The notes beneath the pieces are model-generated. The model was not told the origin of the DNA and did not search any database. It saw only the letters and a list, made by a program, of their open reading frames with translations. A program made the translations under genes and the position numbers. Below, in pieces: positions 53,489-64,000 of a stretch of DNA of 64,000 nucleotides (position 1 is its first letter; the number at the start of each line of letters is the position of its first letter). The stretch comes from Branchipolynoe longqiensis. Taxonomy: Eukaryota; Annelida; Polychaeta; Phyllodocida; Polynoidae. The stretch is taken from NCBI GenBank assembly GCA_030323885.1, contig CM059186.1, positions 154,971,064 to 155,035,063 on the forward strand, written 5' to 3'.

Positions 53489-54015
53489 ATAACTGGTGTC
53501 TGTCTACAAGATGTACCAACAATATTTCAGACCTGTATTGCATGATGTACATAACTGGTGTCTGTCTACAAGATGTACCAAAAACATTGCAGACCTGTAT
53601 TGCATGACATACATAACTGGTGTCTGTCTACAAGATGTATAAAACATTGCAGACCTGTATTGCATGACATACATAACTGGTGTCTGTCTACAAGATGTAT
53701 AAAACATTGCAGACCTGTATTGCATGACGTACATAACTGGTGTCTGTCTACAAGATGTACCAAGACACATTGCAGACCTGTATTGTATGAAGCACATAAC
53801 TAGTGTCTGTCTAGAAGATGTCTCAAAACACAGTGCATGACAAACTGAGCAGCACATAACAAATGTCTGTCTATAAGACATACTAAAAGACAGGGCAGAC
53901 CCCGTACTGTGAACATCACATAACTAAAATCTGCAACATGTATCGAAACACATTGCATGCCTACTGTTAGGTGCAGATAGCTGATGTTTACAAGATATGT
54001 CACAATGGACAGCAC
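53488..54015. repeat. ~60-bp tandem array
   Basis: GGTGTCTGTCTACAAG recurs at 53495, 53557, 53619, 53679 and 53739, a 60-62 bp period, with more diverged units to about 54010. Cys-rich ORFs in both directions (CMSCNTGLQ...) are artefacts. Confidence 0.93.
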
Positions 54016-54284
54016 CTACCTATATTTGCATAATCTGTTCGCTAAGACTCAGTGAATGCCCAGCTTTGCTAGGGGTCATCCAAAGTTTTCAACATTTCAA
54101 TGGTCAGACAAAGCATGCTATTTTTCCAAAGCCCCTTGCACCCCCTAAAGTAGTACACATCACCATTTAAATACTTTGTTGAATACAGCATCTTAAATAT
54201 CAACATTTTCTTAAATGATAAAAGTCACACTTGACTGACACCGCTCTTCCCCCCCCCGTTGTATTCCTTATACGACCATGTAAA

Positions 54285-54860
54285 TGCTGAAATACAGAGG
54301 AGGATGGCCAAGGCTAGCGCATCGTTTGGCCGACTATGCCAGAGACTCTGGAACAACCACCATGTGTCCATGCGGGTCAAAGGCAAGATTTTCCGTGCAA
54401 TCGTGCTATCCATCCTAATATATATGGAGCCGAGGCCTGGACAGTGTACAGACGACAGGTGATAAAGCTGAATGCCTTCATGATGTGACATCTGTGTTCA
54501 ATCATGAGGCTAACCTGGAAGGACAAAGTGACAAATAAGGGAATACTCGAACGGATGGGGCTGCCCTCTATGGAAGATCTTCTGATCAAAAAGAATCTCC
54601 AGTGGACTGGACACCTCATGAGGATGTCATCCGACAGGCTACCAAACCAGATCCTCTATTCTCAACTGTCTTCTGGTTACAGAAAGAGAGAGCACACTCC
54701 TCTCCGGTTCAAGGATACCATTAAGAGAAACCTGAAGCTGAGAGACATTAAGACCGACTCATGGACATCACTCTCACAGCAGAGATCTAAATGGAGAGAG
54801 GCAGTCAAGTAATGAAAGCAGTCTTTATCGCATCGCGACCGACAGCATGATGATGATGAA
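54285..54860 (+). pseudogene. RTE/Jockey-like LINE 3' fragment
   Basis: + strand from CAGAGGAGGATGGCCAAGGC. Encodes AKASASFGRLCQRLWNNHHV, then with a frame break LTWKDKVTNKGILERMGLPS and WTGHLMRMSSDRLPNQILYS. Tail ATGATGATGA at 54848. The leader seen in chimeras A-D is absent here. Confidence 0.83.
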
Positions 54861-55835
54861 ATGTTGAAAATGTTGGACGGTCCCTTAATATTGGTGGATT
54901 GAGCGGGTTATTTTCTGGCTATAATTTTCAGTTCAGGTCGTCCCACCACAATGCTCAGCTGTACAGAATAGCAACAGTGCGTGGCTATATTATGCAGCTC
55001 AATACTGCTAGTCCTTATAGCGTGCCACTGTGGTATGCTGTCCTAGGGTCATTCTCTTAAACTGGGCAATAAGGTGTGACATGGAAACCAAAATTGAAAA
55101 CCTTCCTAATAATGGCAAAAAAAAGCATTCAAAATAATAGAGAATCCATGTTCTTATGAAGGCTTACATGCTATGCTTATGACAGAGTTGAAAAAACCCT
55201 ATTTCAACTTTTGGTTTAGATCTTATGCAAATTGAACAATACATTAATATCACTTGTGTAAAATAGAAATCCAAGACACATCCAGAATATCGGCTTTAGC
55301 ATACACAACAAATTCAAACAAAATCTTATTGATTACAGTTAAGAAAACAAGATTATATCTTAGAAGAAAAATGTTTTCAAAAGTTTGGGTAAATGCATGG
55401 TGTCGATGTGTAAATTTTTCACATTTTCACTTTAGCACAACATTATGCAAGAATACTTTTGATATCTTTTGTGGGATAGATTAAATGTATATAGCATTGC
55501 TAGCATGCTTAATATACAGAGGCAACAATAAGAAAGAAAGAAAGCATTGTAACGTGGAAACCAGATATGTGGTGCCCCTTATTAATATTAGAGAATAACT
55601 CCCTACTACCCAGCTTCATGCTGATCTAGCTAGTACATTGTCCGGGTTGTCATGTTCGGCTCATTAAACCACTTACATTGCCATATACCAATACGAATTG
55701 ATGTATAGTATATCCGCTAGGTGGTTTCCCCAGAATGTGACCCATGCATAGGTTTGGCGTTATGATGTATAAGAGATTATTGGAGTATAAAAAATGGAAA
55801 GATACATAAGTGCCACTGATCTTTTATAGCTGTTT
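54861..55835. other. Intergenic, nothing recognised
   Basis: AT-rich. A 76-codon + frame at 55254-55484 has no motif. An AAGAAAGAAAGAAAG microrepeat lies near 55531. Confidence 0.4.
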
Positions 55836-55839
55836 GTTT

Positions 55840-56142
55840 GTTGGGCATTTACATCCTAGCAACATCTATGGTAATACCAGGACGGGTACCGACATGTAAC
55901 AGTGCGCATTCATGGCAACTTTATAGTGCTCTCCCACTGGGAGACCAGGCCGCCGGCACCATGACCGGATTTCTCACTCAGTCACATTATCCTGACACTG
56001 AGCTCTCCTGGTAATGCTGCACGCCAGGCTAGGCAGCTACCAGTATAAATTTTGTAAGTCATTGGTTTAACTCGACTGGGGTTCGAACTCCTGACCGTCA
56101 GCATGGGAAGCCTTCACTTTATCGATTTGGCCACTGCGTCCG
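55840..56142 (-). mobile_element. SINE S1, inverted
   Basis: Tail CATCCTAGCAACATCTATGG, body TTTATAGTGCTCTCCCACTG, CCGGATTTCTCACTCAGTCA, head end GGTTCGAACTCCTGACC ... CGATTTGGCCACTGCGTCCGG (S3-type head). Confidence 0.75.
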
Positions 56143-56237
56143 GTTATATTTTGTAGCTGGCTCTGCATGTGATATACTGGTGGCGCCCCCATCGGTATAT
56201 ACCTTATTACCTCCCTCCCTCGGCATTGAAATATACA

Positions 56238-56392
56238 CACATAGTGGGATATCGGGTCATGGTGCCGGCAGCCTGATTTCTCAGTGGGGCAGCACTATAA
56301 AATCGCCATGATTACGTACTGTCACAAGTCGCTACCCGTCATGATGTGACCTTAGATGTTGCTAGGATGTAAAATAACAACAAACAAATAAA
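56238..56392 (+). mobile_element. SINE S1 tail, headless
   Basis: AGTGGGATATCGGGTCATGG, GCAGCACTATAAAATCGCCA, TGATGTGACCTTAGATGTTG, AACAACAAACAAA. Confidence 0.72.
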
Positions 56393-56865
56393 CAACTGTA
56401 TATAAGACCAAATGGTGGTTATGTTTTAGGGTCGTTCTGATCACTACTCCTCTGTTAATCGGCACTGCCAACGCGCATCATCATATTCCACTGATGTTTC
56501 CCCATGTATGAGTTGTTAATAGCATGTTTTTATTTGCCTACCATACACATTTCATAATTCATTTTGATGGTTTTTCTAACTTTTGGTCACTGCAACCAGA
56601 GGGCCATCCATTTTGGGTCACATAACCCCAGGTTTTGTTATCTCCGCCATTAGATGTCACCACTGATATGATTTACAGATGGATTCCACCAGATGGCAGC
56701 ACTATATTGAAATGGGACCGTGCGCAAGTCCGGAATATAACTCAGAACGCAGATCTCTGAATATAGTCAGAGACCATGAACAATGATGACAGTTCAACAC
56801 AATATTGGTCCAGGGATTGATACAGAGCCTGGATTTACCCCATGCGCAGCATGGGTTAAAGCTAG

Positions 56866-56898
<33 letters not shown>

Positions 56899-57300
56899 AT
56901 TCAGCCAATCCCTGTGACACTCCCCGGTCTCACATCATGCCACTAAATTATGCATAAAGCCTTTATAGATATCCGCATTGGGAGTGCACCCTCACATGAC
57001 CTTGAAATGGACACACTGTTAACTCAACGGAAGTCAGCCTTGGCCAGAACGCTTGCTGGATGCGCGCGCATGCACCTTTCGGCGAGTTTGATGTGCAGGC
57101 TGCGCAGTCTGGAATGAGGGCGAGCTGCTCAACTAGTAAACAATGCCGCCAGCAGGGGGAGCCACCTTGTTTTACAATGGTGCATTCAGTGGGTGGTGTG
57201 CCGCTCATCAGATTACTTCCTTCACTTAGTGCACATGTCCTTTATGTACATGACGCTCTCCCTCAATCAGAATTGCTGCAGATCACCTCTCTTCATAAAT
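56393..57300. other. Intergenic, nothing recognised
   Basis: Includes an AT run at 56861-56902 and a GC-richer stretch 56960-57240 with overlapping + and - ORFs (about 80 codons) that show no family motif. Confidence 0.4.
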
Positions 57301-57439
57301 AAATATATAAATATATATAGTGAACGCTGCATATTGACGAGCAGCTAAAGAAAGAGTCCCTATGAAGAAACCCAGTAGAATCATAATATCAAACAAAAAG
57401 CAACATTACCCATTGACCACCACAACTACCATACCATCA

Positions 57440-57835
57440 CATTTCTAATAATTATATATATATATATATCATATACATTTATATGTATATATATTTATGT
57501 ATTTACGTATATTTAAATATATTTATGTATATTTATATATATTTCTAACCATTTTTATATATTTAAAATATATTTTCATATATTTATATGTATTTGTTAT
57601 ATATTTATACATCTTTATACGTACATGCATATGCATATATATTTATATATATAATCTTATATATTTATTTATTGTTGTATATATTTATATATATTTATAT
57701 ATATTTATATATATTTATATATATTTATATATATTTATGTATATTTATATATATTTATATATATTTATATATATTTATATATATTTATATATATTTATAT
57801 ATTCTTTTACATATATATATATATATATGTAATAG
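57440..57835. repeat. ATATTTAT tandem field
   Basis: TATATATTTATATATATTTA repeats at a 12-bp period near 57680-57800 with looser units upstream. Tyr/Ile ORFs are artefacts. Confidence 0.92.
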
Positions 57836-57902
57836 AATATATGTGTGTGGGTGTGTGTGACCAAAATACTCCCACTATTGGGTAGGTAAGATCCCGGTGA
57901 GG

Positions 57903-57972
57903 CAGGAGCGCCTCCGCCGCCTCTGCCGCCTCCGCCGCCTCCGCCGCCTCCGCGACGTCCTCCACCCCCAGC
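57903..57972. repeat. CCTCCGCCG trinucleotide run
   Basis: GCCGCCTCCGCCGCCTCCGC run. It marks the abrupt left boundary of the GC-rich gag block. Confidence 0.85.
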
Positions 57973-58017
57973 CTCCCATCCGAGGCCACCTCCTGGGCCT
58001 CCTCTGAGGACGCCAGG

Positions 58018-58920
58018 ATGGACGCCAATGCCCTTGCCATGGAATGCCTCACCGCCCTGGTTCAGGCAATGGTCGTAACGCCGCCCCCGGCGCCAGTTCC
58101 CACGCCTCCCTCGGCCTTGGAGCGATTAGCCGACATCGTCCAGGAACTTGCCCTCGGCTCCTGGGCCGCCGCTGCCCCCGCGACCCATCGCCACCTTCCC
58201 GCCCCAGCTGCACCCCATCTCGACGTCCACCCCCTCTACAGACGCTACACCAGGCAGGGCGCCTATGCGACCCAGCAGGATGCCTCCGCGGCCCGCCTCC
58301 CACCCGCCCTCCGGGCCGCCCCTGACCAGAGCCCCACCTCCACCGCCAAGGCGGACCGGGAGATCCTGGAGTCCGCCGAGGCGCAGAACACAGGATGCCG
58401 AAAAGGTATTCCTTCAGGATACATCTTACCCCACGACCTCATCGAGAGGGGGCCGGGGGGAAGGTGCTCAAGAGAGGGGAGGCCACCATGGAGGAATACA
58501 ACCTTGCCCTCCGGATGCTGGAGTCACATCCCGCCTTCCCCTCGGACTCAATCCCAGGCCTCCTTCATCACAACCTGACGGTGCAGCACGACTGTGTCAC
58601 CCATCCCTGGCCTCTCATTCGGAGATACTCAGAGACTGTGTTCGCCTGGATCGCCAACAGTAGGCTCCCGGATGGGTGGCACGACCCTATAGCCATCAAC
58701 GCCGTCCGGCTGGATGTGATAACCGCCCCCGCGACTGCCCCCGGTGCCTCCCGGGCTGCCGCCTCCCGCTCCACGCCTGCCGCCTGCGCCCCCGCCGCCT
58801 GCGCCCCGCTCCTCCCAGGCCGACACCTGCACCCCGTACACCTGAGAGGCCTACGGTGTGCCATGCCCCGCCTGGAACCGCGATCCCGCCTCGTGCGATC
58901 TCGCCCCCACCGGTGAGGCG
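58018..58920 (+). pseudogene. GC-rich gag-like ORF related to the DIRS gag
   Basis: + strand Pro/Ala-rich N-terminus (MDANALAMECLTALVQAMVV; 58018 on), then after a frame change near 58440 ILPHDLIERG is followed by GKVLKRGEATMEEYNLALRM and LIRRYSETVFAWIANSRLPD. These align with LLPHLFITRGD, ISSGEATWAEYFLALRQ and CRRWSERVFQLAENGRF in the DIRS polyprotein at 11.2-11.5 kb in the same order and spacing. I therefore call it the gag of a second, divergent DIRS-type (or related) element. A Pro/Ala/Arg-rich tail follows. It is much more GC-rich than any neighbour. No RT or recombinase follows before the next LINE at 59262. Confidence 0.65.
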
Positions 58921-59261
58921 CACGGAGAGCAAGGGTCGAGGAAGCGCCACGCTTGTGCCTACTGCGCTAATGTATGGCACATCCTCACCGTCCACAGTGA
59001 GGCAGAAGTTTATGGAGCTGTGTGAACTGAGTGAGTTTGAAGCAGGACAGATTGAAGGGAAGGGTGAGGACACAAGTGAGGTGGATTACATTGCAAAGGG
59101 AGCGGGCGCGCGGGCACCGTGCCTACCAATGCCATCTTGGAAACCACGCACCAGTCAAAACACCAACCGATGCAGAAGTACTGCGAGCCAGGTTAATTTC
59201 AGTAATTGCAGCTACAATCATCAGAAAGGGGCGTGCCCGGCTACAGGCAAGACATGCATCA
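58921..59261 (+). other. Tail of the gag-like block
   Basis: Continues protein-like text in one frame (TVRQKFMELCELSEFEAGQI) without a recognised domain, ending in GCATCATCATCATCATG where the LINE tail begins. Confidence 0.35.
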
Positions 59262-60526
59262 TCATCATCATGCTGTCAGTCGTGATGTGACAAAGACTGC
59301 TTTCATTACTTGACTGGCGTTCTCCATTTAGCTCTCTGCTGTGAGAGTTGCGTCCACGAGTCGGTCTTAATGTCTCTCAGCTTCAGATTTCTCTTGATGG
59401 TATCCTTGAACCGGAGATGTGGGTACCCTCTCTTTCTTTAACCAGAAGACATTTGAGAATAGAGGATCTGCTTTGGTAGCCTGTCTGATGATATCCTCAT
59501 GAGGTGTCCAGTCCACATGAGATTCTTTTTGATCAGAAGATCTTCCATAGAGGGCAGCCCCATCTGTTCGAGTATTTCCTTATTTGTCACTTTGTCCTTC
59601 CAGGTTAGCCACATGATTGAACGCAGATGTCACATTATGAAGGCATGCATCTTTTTCACCTGTTGTCTGTACACTGTCCAGGCCTCGGCTCCGCATAGTA
59701 GGGTGGATAGTGCGATTGCACAGTAGATCTTGCCTTTGACCCGAATGGACACATGGTGGTTGTTCCAGAGTCTCTGGCGTAGTCGGCCGAAAGATGCACT
59801 AGCCTTGGCTATCCTCCTCTGTATTTCAGCATCACTGCATCCATCACTTGGTATAGTGCTTCCGAGGTAGGTGAATTCCGGAACAGAGTTCAGTTTGTTT
59901 CCGTCAACCATGATCTCCTCCTCTTGGGTTCTTGTAGAGTTGGGTTGGTACAGCACCTCCGTCTTCTTGATGTTAATCTTCAGGCCAAACTTCTTTGATG
60001 CATCGGAGAAAGCGTCCACTATTTTCTGGATCTCTTCAGCAGAGTGGGCAACCAGTGCACTGTCATCTGCGAATAGCAGCTCTCTCACCAGTATCCGAGT
60101 AGTCTTGGTCTTCGCTCTGAAGTGTGCGACATTGAATAGGTCAGCACTCTGTCTGGACTGTATATAGATGCCATCCCCCATGTCTCGGAAAGCCTCATCG
60201 AGCATTGCTGATAGGAAGATGGAGAAGAGCGTGGGGGCCAGTACACAACCTTGCTTGACCCCATTGGTAACCCCGAACGATTCCGAGACTTCCCCTCCAA
60301 CACTAACGTTCACCATCATTCCTGTATGTAGAGCCTCGATCATAGTTGTGAACTTCTCTGGGCATCCATACTTCCTCAGTAGCTGCCATAGCCCGGTCCT
60401 CCCGACTGTATCAAATGCCTTAGTGAAATCGACAAATACCATGTAAAGTGGTCAGTCCTGCTCAATGCACTTTTCTTGTAGCTGTCGGAGACAAAATATC
60501 ATATCCATGGTGCTCCAGTTACATTT
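59262..60526 (-). pseudogene. RTE/Jockey-like LINE: RT and C-terminal domain
   Basis: Minus strand. RT motifs are QLQEKCIEQD, MVFVDFTKAFDTVGRTGLWQ, GVKQGCVLAPTLFSIFLSAM, LLFADDSALVAH (intact FADD) and LGLKINIKKTEVL. The C-terminal part (IAKASASFGRLRQRLWNNHH) runs to the tail at 59262. Several frame breaks (near 60450 and below 59630). 5'-truncated within the RT at NWSTMDMIF, where the common leader is attached. It is the longest LINE copy of its family in the window. Confidence 0.85.
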
Positions 60527-60830
60527 CATGAAAGCTGCCTGCAAAAGTGTTGAAGTGCTGCTGGCTTTTGCAAGTTCCCAGTGGCACTCTCTCGGGGAGC
60601 AAATAAAGGTTTCACACCGGCAAGAACATGTCAAGACAGGCACAAAACTATTTGTCCCTGCAGTGGCTGGTCGCGAGATGTTGGGAGTTCCATACATCAA
60701 CTGCCCTTAATGCTGCCACAGTGACATGATTTTCTGTTGGCAGTCGTTTACAACTCTGCAGGGCAGGGGCATTAAACTCCCTGAGGTATTGCTATACCTG
60801 CAATACCTGCATACCAAGACATGCAGTGCA
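60527..60830 (-). mobile_element. LINE chimera D: common leader
   Basis: Minus strand leader ending GGCAGCTTTCATGAAATGT directly at the LINE breakpoint. It extends through CATGTTCTTGCCGGTGTGAA, TGGAACTCCCAACATCTC and GCAGCATTAAGGGC to about 60830. It matches the leaders at 37.9-38.25, 38.9-39.16 and 50.55 kb. Its + strand frame (MKAACKSVEVLLAFASSQWH) is a shadow. Confidence 0.78.
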
Positions 60831-63800
60831 TGTAAAAATGTCCGTCATTTTGCCAAAGTATGCCACAGCCTAGGTACACCGGTCCATGGGCTCGAGGTGG
60901 AGATGCCCGATCCTGCCAATGAAGAACCGGACGACAAAGATCAGGCGCTAGTCTATGCGCTTGAAGCTGACTTCTTCATAGGCGAACTCCTGATAGATGA
61001 AGATGACAACACGGAAACTTTGGTTTGTGAATCTAGCGATCAATGGCACAATGGTCCACTTCAAGCTGGACAGTGGTTCAGAGACGAACGTCCTGCCCAG
61101 AGACAGCTACAACAAGATCAACACTGGATGACTCAGCACATCAAAATGCACATTGATGGCATTCTCCGGGCACCGGATTACACCAGCTGGCGAGACTACA
61201 GTCAAGGTGAAGGGCCACTACGTCACGTTTCAAGTCACCGAAAGCGGACATCCTATACTCGGGAAAGTGGCTTGTGTACAACTGGGCCTGCTAGCCCGGA
61301 TTGACTAAGTCGATAGTCTAGAGACAATTAACAAACGCCAGTCAGCCAATCATGACAGCAGTGAAGCCGAAACACTGGTAAGAAGTTACAATGACGTATT
61401 CAAAGGTTTGGGTCTGATTAAGACCAATGCTGTAATACATGTAGATAACACTGTTATGCCCAGCATAGATCCACGAGGTAGAATACAACATGCTATACGT
61501 AATCAGGTGTATGATGAAATTCAGTGTATGATCAAATTAGGGCTGATTGAAGAGCAGATGGAACCTACTGATTGGGTAAACTCTATAACGGTCGTAAGGA
61601 AACCCAACAAGTTACGGATCTGCCTGGATCCTACAAAGCTCAACTGAGCAATTAAAAGGGGCCCATACCAGATGAAAACAATAGAAGAAATTGTAGCTAA
61701 TACTGCGGATGCACACTATTTTTCTGTCCTGGATGCCCAGTCGGGCTACTGGCAGATAAAACTAGACCCAGCAAGCTCCCGCCTTTGCACGTTTAATACC
61801 CCCTGGGGACGTTTCAGGTATACTCGACTACCCTTTGGGGTAAAAACGGCAGGCGATATATTCATACAGGAAATGGATAGACTGTTGGGCAATCTCCCTG
61901 GGGTGAGAATTGTCACTGATGACATCCTAGTATACAGATCATCCATAAGTGAACACAATGAGCGACTCAAAGCAGCGCTGGAGAGGGCCCGATCAATCCA
62001 TCTCAAACTAAATCCCAACAAGTTAAAAATTTGTCAAAAACAAGTCACATATGTTGGTCATTTGCTCACTCAGAAAGGGGTCAAACTGGACCCTGGCAGA
62101 GTCCAGGCGATCGTCGACAGCCAGCGCCAAGCGACAGGGCCGGTGTGCAGCGATTTCTGGGCATGGTTGGTTATGTTCATAAGTTCATTCCAAACATGTC
62201 GAAAATTGCCAAATCATTACAAACCTCACAAAGGATGTCGCTTGTCACTGGCAAGCTGAACATCAGCTAGCATTTGACAAACTTAAGGAGAAACTAAAGT
62301 CAGCACCCGTTCTATCATACTATGATGTATTCAAACCAATTGTTATACAAGTTGACGCGTGTCAGGCTGGTTTAGGCACTGCACTCATGCAAAAGGGCCA
62401 GCTGGTCGCGATGGCCTCTCGGACTTTGGATCAGTCGTAAAGTAACTATGCTACCATAGAGAAGGAACTGTTGGCCATCTGTTTTGGATGCCAGTGCTTC
62501 CACGAATACATTTTCGGCAAAGAAGTAGTGGTAGAGACTGATCATAAACCCTGGTGGCCATCATGGATACACCCATACATAAACTGTCAGCCCGGATGCA
62601 GAGAATACGGATGCGTCTGCAAAATTACAACATCAAATTAACACATGTTAAAGGCACAATGGTGTTAATGGTGTTAATGGTGTTAATAGTGTAATCTTGG
62701 AGCAGGTAGAGTCATTTGTGTATCTGGGCCATTTAATAACTAGTGATGGCGGATGTGAAAGAGAGATTAAACGTAGAATAAACATTGCCAAAACAACATT
62801 TCTAAAGATGCAGAAAGTACTAACATCTAGAGACATAAATATATAAACAAGACTCCGACTGCTAAAATGCTATGTGTGGTCTACACTTTTATATTGCTGC
62901 GAGACATGGACTTTGAAGAAAGCAATAACAACAAAGCTTGAGGCATTTGAAATGTGGCATTACAGAAGAATGTTAAAAATTCCATGGACAGCAATGATAA
63001 GCAACGTGGAGGTCCTAACAAGAATGAAAATAAAGAGACAGATAATACAAATGATCAAAAACAGAAAAATTAAATACTTTGGCCACATGATACGACACCA
63101 GGAATCACAGAGAAGAATACTGGAAGGGAAGATAGAAGGGAAAAGACCAAGAGGGAGAAGGAGAACAACATGGATGGACAACATCACTGAGTGGACAGCA
63201 ATGAGCTATGCGGAATGCGTGAGAGGAACGAATGACAGGAAGAGATGGAGGTCCATTGCAGCCAACCTTCTTCGAGAAGACGGCACCCACTGATTGATTG
63301 AAAGGCACAATGATGTTTTTTGCAGACGCCCTGTCCCGACCTACATTCACAGCAATAACCCAGTCGACCTATTCGATGACAAGCTAAGTGTAGCAAGTCT
63401 AAATGCTGAGTCCAGTTTAATGTTACAACTTAAACAGGAGTACAAAGTCAACAAAACAGTGATAGACTTAAAAGAGTTAATCTCCGCTGGGTGGAGTACA
63501 GCACATGAAAATCTACCACCAAAAACAAAACAGTATCACCCTTATCAGGATGAATTATGTGTAGAAAACGAATTAATCATGAAAGGTAATCAGGTCCTAA
63601 TACCAGACAGTTTGCGGGAAACAGTACTGAACAGATTACATGAATCACACACTGGCATTACAAAAACAAAAGAGCTAGCAAGGGACACAGTTTTTTGCCG
63701 AGTATAAACAAACACATCGACAACAAAATAAAAGTAATACATGCCAAAACAATCGAAACAAACTACACAGTGAACTGTTGATTAACCATCATATCGATTG

Positions 63801-64000
63801 TATCCCCTATCACAAAATATGAGTAGAGCTGTTCGAAATTAACAACATGTCATACCTTCTGACGGTTGACTATTACACAAAATTTCCTGAATTAAGTGTC
63901 GTGAACGAGACGTCATCATATGCTATTATAGATTTGTTAAAAGAAAATTTTGCAAGTCACGGAGTACCTAGGTACATCGTATCCGACAATGGCCCACAAT
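60830..64000 (+). pseudogene. Gypsy-type LTR retrotransposon pol, decayed, runs off window
   Basis: In order: a CCHC zinc knuckle (CSACKNVRHFAKVC, about 60825), aspartic protease (HFKLDSGSETNV, about 61050), reverse transcriptase (61408-62180: LRICLDPTKLN, YFSVLDAQSGYWQI, TPWGRFRYTRLPFG, IVTDDILVY), RNase H (62340-62550: IQVDACQAGLGTALMQ, IEKELLAICF, VVETDHKP), then integrase (63420-64000: HESHTGITKTKELA, LLTVDYYTKFPELSVV, HGVPRYIVSDNGPQ). Frameshifts near 61025 and 62120 and in-frame stops at 61645 (an Arg-to-stop change) and in RNase H show it is dead. A LINE fragment interrupts it at 62667-63300. The order PR-RT-RH-IN identifies the Gypsy/Metaviridae group. LTRs are outside or unrecognised. 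Confidence 0.88.
62667..63300 (+). mobile_element. LINE 3' fragment nested in the Gypsy element, 17-bp TSD
   Basis: Encodes SFVYLGHLITSDGGCEREIK, YCCETWTLKKAITTKLEAFE, MWHYRRMLKIPWTAMISNVE, IKYFGHMIRHQESQRRILEG: the C-terminal part of a different RTE/Jockey-type LINE, with one in-frame stop near 62845. The tail is GATTGATTG. Flanks AAAGGCACAATGGTGTT (62650-62666) and AAAGGCACAATGATGTT (63301-63317) are the target-site duplication. Removing the insert restores the Gypsy HVKG...ADALSR region. Confidence 0.85.

Noticed and set aside
53504..54015. Cys-rich repetitive ORFs resembling a multi-domain peptide
   Set aside because: They track the ~60-bp tandem array in several frames and both directions with no start context.
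57807..58052. Poly Ala-Glu ORF on the minus strand
   Set aside because: Translation of the CCTCCGCCG repeat.
60465..60710. + strand ORF MKAACKSVEVLL..., also at 37.9 and 39.0 kb
   Set aside because: Shadow of the chimeric LINE leader on the opposite strand; codon pattern is not conserved among copies.

Overview
The window is metazoan nuclear DNA: intron-rich protein genes with GT/AG junctions, buried in a very high load of transposons and satellites. The repeat mix (tRNA-headed SINEs, CR1-like and RTE/Jockey-like LINEs, a DIRS-type tyrosine-recombinase retrotransposon, a Gypsy element, many TIR MITEs) and the invertebrate style of the neuroendocrine gene suggest a marine invertebrate, either an invertebrate deuterostome or a lophotrochozoan. 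The sequence alone does not settle the phylum. No prokaryotic or organellar signal was seen.

Two host genes can be reconstructed exon by exon. (1) On the + strand, 1410-19884, six consecutive exons with matching splice phases (93+430+102+205+121+135 nt = 361 codons plus stop) encode the C-terminal half of an SLC43-family (MFS) transporter. Its 5' half lies left of the window, and its stop codon coincides with the TTAA end of a MITE fragment. (2) On the - strand, 30768-25293, five coding exons (301+129+212+66+66 nt = 257 codons plus stop) encode the neuroendocrine chaperone 7B2 (SCG5). A probable 5'UTR exon ends at 33357 and a CRE/YY1-bearing GC-rich promoter candidate lies near 33.5 kb. The last two exons each encode a CT-peptide-like PC2-inhibitor module, an apparent exon duplication.

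Layout. 0-20 kb: the SLC43 gene. Its 9.65-kb intron (3730-13379) holds an approximately 8.9-kb block bounded by inverted repeats, containing palindrome-rich AT DNA, a polypurine tract, a dead CR1-like LINE and a near-complete DIRS-like element. 20-25 kb: MITEs, an ACGT-rich TIR element and SINEs. 25-33.6 kb: the 7B2 gene, with SINEs, pogo-like MITEs, a LINE 3' end and a 94-bp satellite in its introns. 34-41 kb: AT microsatellites, LTR-like pieces and LINE chimeras. 41-47 kb: SINEs, a 113-bp array and unidentified coding-like segments on the - strand, one split by a SINE insertion with a target-site duplication. 47-57 kb: 28-bp, 10-bp and ~60-bp tandem arrays and LINE fragments. 57.8-59.2 kb: a GC-rich gag-like ORF homologous to the DIRS gag at 11 kb. 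59.2-60.8 kb: an RTE/Jockey-like LINE fused to a leader shared by three other copies. 60.8-64.0 kb: a decayed Gypsy pol gene with a nested LINE, running off the window.

The most notable points are the duplicated CT-peptide exons of 7B2, four LINE copies carrying the same foreign leader at different truncation points, the inverted-repeat-bounded block in the SLC43 intron, and layered transposon insertions datable from target-site duplications.
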